From NCBI GenBank assembly GCA_013694945.1, contig JACDBM010000287.1, forward strand, positions 1 through 5,146: a DNA stretch of 5,146 nt, read 5' to 3'. How positions within the stretch are numbered: the stretch's first letter is position 1; every line of letters begins with the position of its first letter. Made by a program: the position numbers and the translations under genes. Positions 1 to 5,146 of this stretch are shown one piece after another. The notes under the pieces are model-generated. The model was not told the origin of the DNA and made no database searches. It saw only the letters and a list, made by a program, of their open reading frames with translations. Source of the stretch: Chthoniobacterales bacterium. Lineage in GTDB: Bacteria; Verrucomicrobiota; Verrucomicrobiia; Chthoniobacterales; UBA10450.

Positions 1-2
1 GT

Positions 3-200
3 ATCCATCTCGCCGACAAGGGCACCGCGATCGACAAGGTGAAGATCGTCAATGCACGGACGCCGGACTATCACCAAACGACGGCGGCGGTGGCGGGTGA
101 CAAGCTCTACGTGGTTGGCGGCTCACCCTTACCAAATCTCTACGGAGCTGCGCCAGCAATAGAACCGAAACCTCAGATCCTGGGGATACCTCTGAATTAG
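3..200 (+). CDS. 3' end of a CDS, possible beta-propeller / SMP-30-like protein (5' truncated)
   Basis: The frame starting at position 3 is open from the window edge to a TAG at 198-200 and gives 65 residues, beginning IHLADKGTAIDKVKIVNA and ending with a PQILGIPLN tail. The segment TTAAVAGDKLYVVGG has the pattern of a beta-propeller blade edge (small residues, G-D, then a hydrophobic strand ending in GG). A similar 'V.GD.LYVV' blade followed by a proline-rich tail and a last hydrophobic strand closes many SMP-30/gluconolactonase-like and NHL-like propellers. That family assignment is inference from a short tail, and the catalytic part lies outside the window. The reading frame is convincing: amino-acid composition is protein-like, and the stop lies directly before a strong ribosome-binding site and a new ATG 12 bases downstream, as in an operon. 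No signal peptide or start can be judged. Confidence 0.7.
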   Translation: MHLADKGTAIDKVKIVNARTPDYHQTTAAVAGDKLYVVGGSPLPNLYGAAPAIEPKPQILGIPLN

Positions 201-206
201 AAGGAG
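201..206 (+). promoter_or_regulatory. Shine-Dalgarno AAGGAG for the ATG at 212
   Basis: AAGGAG directly follows the TAG of the upstream CDS and sits 5 bases before the ATG at 212, which is near-ideal spacing. It supports 212 as the original start of the receptor-like gene and translational linkage with the upstream CDS. It contrasts with the two permease starts at 776 and 3430, which have no comparable site. Confidence 0.75.
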
Positions 207-211
207 TTCTC

Positions 212-377
212 ATGGTTCGTCAGGTCTCAGGGACGCGCGGCTGGCCAGTGCCGCAATCCTCGCCATCGCCGCCGCGGCGCCCGCCGCCGCGCAGCGCTCG
301 GGCGAGAATGCGGCCAAGTCCGCGGACGATGCCTTCGGGACCAGCGTCGGCAACGAACGCGGTCGGCCTCTACAATT
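212..377 (+). pseudogene. N-terminal fragment of a TonB-dependent receptor, frameshifted and truncated
   Basis: The ATG at 212 begins MVRQVS. Near 224-240 the sensible reading moves to the +1-of-window frame and gives LASAAILAIAAAAPAAAQ (241-294), a classic Sec signal-peptide hydrophobic core ending in an AAA|Q-type cleavage site. It continues RSGENAAKSADDAFGTSVGNER to 360. At 361 an extra base moves the reading back to the frame of the ATG, giving VGLYN at 362-376. From family knowledge, DAFGT.VG.E.IGLY followed by an RGF.P segment marks the start of a group of outer-membrane TonB-dependent receptors common in Sphingomonads. Only about 55 of the usual 700 or so residues remain; plug and barrel are absent. 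The two indels compensate each other, which is unusual for simple decay and is what low-quality consensus would give. After 377 the sequence reads better as a permease. Function as a receptor is impossible in this form. Family call is from memory of the motif. Confidence 0.6.
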
Positions 378-702
378 TACGGCGTCATGGCCTACAACCG
401 GCCAGCGCCGCACGCGTGAAATCGGTGTGCGCCTCGCGCTCGGCGCGCGTCGTCGCCAGATCGTGCAGATGATGTTGCAACAGGGGATGCGGATGCTCGG
501 CATCGGGCTGCTCATCGGTTTCGTTGCTGCCCTCGCGACATCCCGCGTGCTGCGCAGTGTTCTCTTCCAAGTCAGCGCCACCGATCCGCTCGTCTACGTT
601 GGCGTTAGTCTGCTGCTCGGCGTCGCGGCAGCGATCGCTTGCTGGATTCCTGCGCGTCGCGCGTCTCGCGTCGACCCTATCATCACCCTGCGCGCGGAAT
701 GA
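378..702 (+). pseudogene. C-terminal remnant of a MacB/FtsX-like (ADOP-type) ABC permease
   Basis: YGVMAYN is read at 378-398. After a frameshift (13 bases where 12 are expected before the next conserved arginine, around 399-408) the frame from 409 gives RTREIGVRLALGARRRQIVQ and runs to TGA at 700-702. The REIGVRLALGA motif is the hallmark cytoplasmic loop of FtsX-type permease domains. Two membrane helices follow, about 487-546 (GMRMLGIGLLIGFVAALA) and about 592-648 (VYVGVSLLLGVAAAIACW), separated by the family's VSATDP turn. The end, ARRASRVDPIITLRAE, is the typical terminus. By eye roughly half the residues match the corresponding C-terminus of the intact permease downstream, so the two are paralogues. 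About 700 N-terminal residues (first FtsX module, both periplasmic domains, one helix of the second module) are missing. From position 409 on, the sequence is clean and shows no decay, so the loss looks like a sharp 5' truncation at the junction near 362-380 and not slow erosion. Confidence 0.8.
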
Positions 703-775
703 AAGCTAAAAGCAACGCCCGGCTCCGGCTTCCAAACGCAAGACAACGCGATCTCGAAGCTTGCGCTCCGCTCAC

Positions 776-3190
776 ATGAACATCCTCATTCAAGATCTCC
801 GCTACGGCTTGCGGATGCTGTTCAAAAACCCCGGCTTCACATTTGCCGCGCTCGTTGCGCTCGTGCTCGGCATTGCCAGCTCCACCGCCATCTTCAGCGT
901 CATCGATGGCGTGTTGCTCCATCCGCTTCCGTATCCCGAGTCGGAAAAGATTATCACTCTATCGCAAACCGTCCGGAGCACGGCGACCGCTTCAGGAGCT
1001 TCTTCGCCGGCGAACTACATTGATTGGCTGGCGCAGAATGATGTCTTCTCGTTCATGGCCGCGGCCCGCGGCGCGCAAACTGATTTTACCGATGGCGATC
1101 GGCCCGAGCGTGTCAGGTCCACGACGACGACTTCGAGTTTGTTCCCGCTTTTCGGTGTCGCGCCTCTTCTCGGCCGCGCTCTCCTTCCCGCCGACGAACA
1201 ACCGGGACACGACCATGTCGTCGTGCTCAGCTCGGAATTATGGGCGCGTCGCTACGGCGCAGACAAGAGCGTGATCGGGGGAGAGATCTCGTTGAACGGC
1301 CAGCCGCATACCGTGGTGGGGGTGATGCCCCCGAATTATTCGCCCGACGGTTACGGCGAACTTTGGGTGCCTTCCCCGTGGGGCGTGCCGGCAAACTCCC
1401 TTCGCCTGAACGTTGACCCGCGGCCAATCAGAGACAGCAACTATCTCGATGTCTGGGCTCGTCTGAAGCCGGGAGTCACGTTGGAAGGGGCGCGGACGCA
1501 GATGGATGCGATCGGACGGAGACTCGAAAATCAGTATCCGGCCGAGAATCGGGATACCGGCGTGCGAGTCACTCGGTTGCACGAGGAGGTAGTCGGCGGC
1601 ATTCGGCCAGTGCTGTTTCTGCTCTTCGCCGCCGTTGGCTTTTTGCTTTTTATCGGCTGCGCCAACGTGGCGAATCTTTTGCTCGCGCGCGGCGCCAGCC
1701 GGGCGCGCGAAGTCTCGATCCGTTCCGCGATGGGCGCGAGCCGTTACCGGATTATCCGCCAGCTGCTCACGGAAAGCGTTTTGCTCGCGCTGATCGGCGG
1801 GCTTATTGGCGCATTGCTGGCAGCGTGGGCGATCCCGCTCCTGCTCGCAATGAGTCCGCCCGCGCTCCACAGCTTCAAAGGCATCGGCCTCAATATGGAA
1901 GTGCTCGCATTCAGTTTGGCGGCTTCCGTCCTCACCGGTATTCTTTTTGGTCTTGCGCCGGCGATTTCCGCATCGTCCGCAAACCTCTCCGACTCGTTAA
2001 AACAAGGCGAACGCGGCAGCACGGGCCGCGGAACTCGCACTCGGTCGATCCTGATCGCAACGGAAGTTGGGCTCTCTCTTGTTCTTCTCATAGGCGCGGG
2101 GCTGATGGTGAAAAGCTTCGCGAATCTGACCAAAGTGGATCCAGGATTCACAGCGGATCGTCTGCTGATTTTTAATATCGGCGCGCCGGCCTCGGCGGAT
2201 GAAGATCGTCAGATTTCGTTTTATCAGCAGATTATGCAGCGCTTGAGCGCCGTGCCCGGCGTCGAGCGCGTCGCCGCCGTGAGCCGCCTTCCCTTCTCTG
2301 GCGGAAACAGCTCGCGCACTTTCAATCTACCCGGAAGCGACACCGAATACAAAGCCGACATCCGCGTCGCGACGTCCGAGTATTTTCAAACCATGGGCAT
2401 CCCGCACTTGCGCGGACGTAATTTCACCGAGCACGATCTCAAAGGCGCGCTCCCCGTCGCGATCATCAATGAGGCGATGGCGAGGGAAGTATTCCCAGGA
2501 GAGGATCCGATCGGAAAATCCATCGAGAACTACGGGCCAAAGGACGAAAAGCTTCAGATCGTCGGCGTGGTCGGCAACGTTCGCCATCTTACGCTGGAGT
2601 CCGCCCCACGGCCGGAAATGTATCAACCCCTGGGTCAGGGAATGTGGCCGGCGGTTTTCGTCGCGGTTCGCACCGCCCCCGCAAATTCCCTGACGCTTTT
2701 GCCTGCGGTGCAGGAAGCGGTCTGGAGCGTGAACAAATCGGTGCCGCTCGGAAATCCGCGGACCATGAACGACATTATCGCGGGATCATTGCTCCAGAAA
2801 AAATTCACAATGCAGTTACTGGCGATTTTTGCCGGCACGGCTCTCCTCCTCGCAGCGATCGGATTGTATGGCGTTATCTCCTACTCAGTCGCGCAACGAA
2901 CACGCGAGCTGGGGATTCGTATCGCCCTCGGCGCGCAACGCAGCGACGTCCTAAAGCTGGTCATTGGACAAGGGATGACGCTGGTGGTGATCGGCGTGGC
3001 GCTGGGTCTCGCCGCCTCGATTGGACTTACGCGCTTGATGGCAACTCTCTTGTATGGGGTGAGCGCAACGGATCCGCTGACCTTCGCCGCGCTTTCGCTG
3101 GCATTGTTTTCCGTGGCCTTGCTCGCCTGCTGGTTACCCGCGCACCGCGCAACGAAGGCGGATCCAGTCTCGGCTCTTCGCTCTGAATGA
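776..3190 (+). CDS. MacB/FtsX-like duplicated ABC permease (ADOP type), complete
   Basis: An 804-residue inner-membrane permease without an ATPase domain. Order: cytoplasmic start MNILIQDLRYGLRMLFKNPG; helix 1 about residues 21-43 with the family motif LGIASSTAIFSVIDGVLL; periplasmic core domain 1 about 50-275; helices 2-4 about 278-302, 334-358 and 376-396, with CANVANLLLARGASRAREVS after helix 2 (about 295-314); helix 5 about 425-445; periplasmic core domain 2 about 450-680; helices 6-8 about 681-704, 734-755 and 768-786, with RTRELGIRIALGA after helix 6 and VSATDP before helix 8. Two FtsX modules in one chain and the length match the duplicated orphan permease family. MacB-type proteins use such domains for mechanotransmission or efflux driven by a separate or fused ATPase; the substrate here is unknown. 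I chose the ATG at 776 because family members begin MN..Q/DLRYG.R.L; an in-frame TTG at 761 would add only five residues. No good Shine-Dalgarno is visible. It lies 73 bases after the permease remnant and 239 bases before the next permease. Confidence 0.93.
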   Translation: MNILIQDLRYGLRMLFKNPGFTFAALVALVLGIASSTAIFSVIDGVLLHPLPYPESEKIITLSQTVRSTATASGASSPANYIDWLAQNDVFSFMAAARGAQTDFTDGDRPERVRSTTTTSSLFPLFGVAPLLGRALLPADEQPGHDHVVVLSSELWARRYGADKSVIGGEISLNGQPHTVVGVMPPNYSPDGYGELWVPSPWGVPANSLRLNVDPRPIRDSNYLDVWARLKPGVTLEGARTQMDAIGRRLENQYPAENRDTGVRVTRLHEEVVGGIRPVLFLLFAAVGFLLFIGCANVANLLLARGASRAREVSIRSAMGASRYRIIRQLLTESVLLALIGGLIGALLAAWAIPLLLAMSPPALHSFKGIGLNMEVLAFSLAASVLTGILFGLAPAISASSANLSDSLKQGERGSTGRGTRTRSILIATEVGLSLVLLIGAGLMVKSFANLTKVDPGFTADRLLIFNIGAPASADEDRQISFYQQIMQRLSAVPGVERVAAVSRLPFSGGNSSRTFNLPGSDTEYKADIRVATSEYFQTMGIPHLRGRNFTEHDLKGALPVAIINEAMAREVFPGEDPIGKSIENYGPKDEKLQIVGVVGNVRHLTLESAPRPEMYQPLGQGMWPAVFVAVRTAPANSLTLLPAVQEAVWSVNKSVPLGNPRTMNDIIAGSLLQKKFTMQLLAIFAGTALLLAAIGLYGVISYSVAQRTRELGIRIALGAQRSDVLKLVIGQGMTLVVIGVALGLAASIGLTRLMATLLYGVSATDPLTFAALSLALFSVALLACWLPAHRATKADPVSALRSE

Positions 3191-3216
3191 AAATGCTGGC
3201 AATGCGACAGCGGTTT

Positions 3217-3370
3217 GGGGAGCGCATGCCTGTGGCGTGCTGGTTTCGGCATTCTGCCGAAACGAACTTTCGTAAGCGTAATATCCGGCGAACGCGTGCG
3301 GTTTCCTCAAGCTTCCGAAGTTCGCGATGGCAGAATGCCATCGCCAGCACGCTGCAAGCGTGCGCTCCCC
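3217..3370. repeat. 154-base intergenic inverted-repeat element with four triloop hairpins
   Basis: The 239 bases between the permease genes (3191-3429) hold no gene I can support but contain a structured palindrome. Two 53-base arms (3217-3269 and 3318-3370) flank a 48-base spacer; I count 41 of 53 positions complementary. Each arm has two local hairpins with 3-base loops. A: 3224-3240, stem 7 with one T-G pair. B: 3243-3263, stem 9, loop TTC. C: 3324-3344, stem 9, loop GAA. D: 3347-3363, stem 7, loop GCA. The outer ends are GGGGAGCGCA and its complement-like TGCGCTCCCC; the inner ends CGAACTT and AAGTTCG are exact complements. There is no T-run after any hairpin, so an intrinsic terminator is not supported. 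No flanking target-site duplication is evident (left flank GCGGTTT, right flank GGAATCC). It resembles REP/BIME- or MITE-like dispersed palindromes, which I recall being abundant in soil Verrucomicrobia; that link is from memory. It could also stabilise or process the 3' end of the upstream mRNA. Confidence 0.85.
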
Positions 3371-3429
3371 GGAATCCTGTCTCATCGCGCAGATGCAAGT
3401 CCGCTTAGCCCTCAGTCACAAACCTCCCC

Positions 3430-5146
3430 ATGATCGACCTTCGCTTCGCTTTTCGCCAACTCCGGAAGACCCCCGGGTTCACCCTCATCGCCGTGCTCAC
3501 GCTGGCGCTCGGCATTGGCGCGAACACCGCGATCTTCAGCGTGGTGCACGCCGTCCTGCTCGCGCCGCTGCCGTTCCCGCAGGCCGGGCAGCTCGTCACG
3601 ATCCAGTCCTTTAATGTTCAGCAAAACCTGAAGGGCCAGGGCTTCGCGCCGGCGGGTTTTCGTGAATTTGAGAAGCAGGTCACGTCGTTTCAACACATCG
3701 CGGCCACGCGTTACAACTACACGAATCTCACGCGCGTCGAGAAGCCGACGCAGCTGACCGACAGCCTCGTCACCCAGCATTACTTCGATGTGCTGGGCGT
3801 GAAGCCGTTCCTCGGACGCGTCTTTTCCAGCGAAGACGCCGCGGCGGGTGCAAAGCAGACGGTCGTGCTCAGCCACAATATTTGGCAGACGCACTTTGGG
3901 AGTCGCACCGACATCATCGGCGAGAACATCACGCTCGACGACGTGCCGCACACCGTCATCGGCGTCATGCCGCGCGGGTTCAAAGAGCCGTTCAATGTCT
4001 CTTCCTGTTGGCGCGTTTTCCCGAATGAAGGTGGCGAGAACTTCGCGGCCACGGCGCGCTTTTGGAGCGTGCTTGGCCGGTTGAAACCGGACATGCCGAT
4101 CGGTACCGTGCAGGCCGAGCTCTCGACCATCGCCGCACGGCTCGCCCAGAGCGATCCCCGCTTTTACAACGGCTGGGATTTTACCCTGCAACCGCTCCGT
4201 GACGCGGTCGTAGGAAATTACACCAGCGGCTTGCTCCTCGTCGTGGGCGCCGCGCTGCTCGTGCTCCTCATCACCTGCGCGAACGTTGCCGGTCTCCAAC
4301 TCGTCCGTGCATCGACCCGCCAGCGCGAAGTGGCCATCCGCCTCGCGCTCGGCGCGAGTCGCGGAGTGATCGCGCGCGCGCATCTCGTTGAATCGCTTGT
4401 CCTCGTCGCGCTCGGCGGGATCGCGGGCGGGCTGCTCGGCAGCTGGGGTCTCGACCTGCTCCTCGCGTCATTTTCGCCGGAATGGATTCCGCGCGCGGAT
4501 GAGATCCGCATTAACACGCCCGTGCTCCTAATCACCGGCGCAGCCGCCCTCGTGACCGGATTGCTCTTTGGCCTTTATCCCGCTTGGCACGCGACCAAAG
4601 TCGACGCGATCGATTCACTCCGCGATGGCAGCAAGGGCTCCGCCGGTCCGCAGTCGGTCCGTCTGCGTGGCGCTCTCGTCATTGGTCAGATCGCGCTCAC
4701 GGTCGTCTTGCTCACTTGCGCAGGCCTGGTGTGGAAAAGCTTCGGCCGCATCATCAGCGTGAACCCGGGAATGCAGGTCGACAACGTCCTCAGCATGACC
4801 ATCTCGCTCTCGCCAACGCGCTATGACAAGCCGGAGAAACGGATCGAATATTTCCGCCAGATCGTTGAACGGGTCAGCACAATTCCCGGCGTCGAATTCG
4901 CGGCCTTCACGCAGACCATGCCCTTCGTGTGGGGTATTCCGGCGAGCTTCATCATCCAGGGCTCCGCGGCCGACGATGCCGTCAAACTTCCGCCCACCAT
5001 CTACGATTCGGTTAGCCCTGAATTCTTCCGGACCGCGGGAATTCCGCTCCTCGCCGGCCGCACCTTCGCTCCGACGGATGATCTGACCGCGCCGCGCGTC
5101 ATCGTGCTGAGCAAGTCAGCAGCGGCGAAATTTTTCCCGGGCGAAG
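3430..5146 (+). CDS. MacB/FtsX-like duplicated ABC permease (ADOP type), 3' truncated by window end
   Basis: The frame is open from ATG 3430 to the window end and gives 572 residues, starting MIDLRFAFRQLRKTPGFTLI. Helix 1 is about residues 18-40 with LALGIGANTAIFSVVHAVLL, the family signature. The first periplasmic core domain spans about 45-260, with the usual YFDVLGVKPFLGR and PHTVIGVMPRGF segments. Helices 2-4 are about 266-290, 324-346 and 363-386; the cytoplasmic loop reads CANVAGLQLVRASTRQREVA then IRLALGAS (about 282-309). Helix 5 is about 415-435, followed by a second periplasmic domain that breaks off at AAKFFPGE, just where the neighbour reads VFPGEDPIGK. About 230 residues (rest of the domain and the C-terminal FtsX module) should lie beyond the window. 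No ATPase domain is present. The start is fixed by family alignment; no Shine-Dalgarno is seen upstream (CTCAGTCACAAACCTCCCC). It is clearly paralogous to, but divergent from, the permease at 776-3190. Whether they share a transcript across the palindrome is unknown. Confidence 0.92.
   Translation, partial: MIDLRFAFRQLRKTPGFTLIAVLTLALGIGANTAIFSVVHAVLLAPLPFPQAGQLVTIQSFNVQQNLKGQGFAPAGFREFEKQVTSFQHIAATRYNYTNLTRVEKPTQLTDSLVTQHYFDVLGVKPFLGRVFSSEDAAAGAKQTVVLSHNIWQTHFGSRTDIIGENITLDDVPHTVIGVMPRGFKEPFNVSSCWRVFPNEGGENFAATARFWSVLGRLKPDMPIGTVQAELSTIAARLAQSDPRFYNGWDFTLQPLRDAVVGNYTSGLLLVVGAALLVLLITCANVAGLQLVRASTRQREVAIRLALGASRGVIARAHLVESLVLVALGGIAGGLLGSWGLDLLLASFSPEWIPRADEIRINTPVLLITGAAALVTGLLFGLYPAWHATKVDAIDSLRDGSKGSAGPQSVRLRGALVIGQIALTVVLLTCAGLVWKSFGRIISVNPGMQVDNVLSMTISLSPTRYDKPEKRIEYFRQIVERVSTIPGVEFAAFTQTMPFVWGIPASFIIQGSAADDAVKLPPTIYDSVSPEFFRTAGIPLLAGRTFAPTDDLTAPRVIVLSKSAAAKFFPGE

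Noticed and set aside
362..470. Continuation of the receptor as VGLYNLRRHGLQPASAA in the ATG frame
   Set aside because: GLQPASAA weakly recalls the receptor RGF.P segment. However, the same bases read in another frame give YGVMAYN at almost exactly the family spacing before RTREIGVRLALGA, which fits a permease better. The exact boundary stays uncertain.
761..775. TTG at 761 as start of the intact permease
   Set aside because: It adds five residues (MRSAH) absent from the family's usual MN..Q/DLRYG start and has no better ribosome-binding site than ATG 776.
1238..1870. Minus-strand open frame (210 codons) inside the intact permease
   Set aside because: Same reasoning: low-complexity, charged translation in the shadow of a family-matched CDS.
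3243..3363. Rho-independent terminator after the intact permease
   Set aside because: The hairpins are strong but none is followed by a T-run on either strand, so only an mRNA-structure or repeat role is supportable.
3217..3370. CRISPR array or tRNA gene
   Set aside because: The repeated units are inverted, not direct, with unequal spacing and no spacers; no cloverleaf or T-loop GTTCRA-type motif is seen.
3187..3433. Short plus-strand frames through the intergenic region (73 and 72 codons)
   Set aside because: They run through the palindromic element, give Arg/Ser/Cys-rich translations without domains, and overlap each other in different frames.
3412..4383. Long minus-strand open frame (323 codons) opposite the second permease
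   Set aside because: It is antisense to a strongly conserved permease, rich in Arg, Glu, His and Asp as expected from the complement of GC-rich coding DNA, and has no recognisable domain.

Overview
The window is high-GC bacterial DNA dominated by inner-membrane permeases of the MacB/FtsX-like duplicated type: no ATPase domain, about 800 residues, and two copies of a periplasmic-core plus FtsX module. This is the architecture called acidobacterial duplicated orphan permease (ADOP). Such families are expanded in soil Acidobacteria, Verrucomicrobia and related phyla. Neither well-preserved permease gene has a good Shine-Dalgarno, and an imperfect palindrome of a style I associate with soil Verrucomicrobia lies between them. 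I therefore lean towards an uncultivated Verrucomicrobium or Acidobacterium for positions ~380-5146; this is inference from style, not proof.

Layout, all on the + strand. 3-200: the end of a CDS whose 65-residue tail resembles a beta-propeller or SMP-30-like protein. 201-206: a strong Shine-Dalgarno. 212-~377: an ATG followed by what looks like the N-terminus of a TonB-dependent receptor (signal peptide plus a DAFGTSVGNER...GLYN motif), with two compensating frameshifts. ~378-702: the last ~108 residues of a MacB/FtsX-type permease, with one more frameshift near 399-408. 776-3190: an intact 804-residue duplicated permease. 3217-3370: a 154-base inverted-repeat element made of four triloop hairpins. 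3430-5146: a second duplicated permease, cut by the window end after 572 residues.

The two preserved permeases and the remnant are divergent paralogues in tandem, with no ATP-binding subunit beside them in this window. If functional, they would need an ATPase encoded elsewhere, or would work as mechanotransmission or efflux permeases with a shared ATPase.

Two points deserve attention. First, the left 370 bases look like a different genome type (Shine-Dalgarno-led receptor operon, Sphingomonad-like receptor start) joined to the permease array at a short Gly-Leu-Tyr microhomology, with frameshifts clustered at the join. A chimeric assembly is the leading explanation and a recombination scar the alternative. 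Second, in the intergenic palindrome every difference between the two 53-base arms preserves the local hairpins, five pairs by compensatory change. This suggests the folded hairpins are what is conserved.
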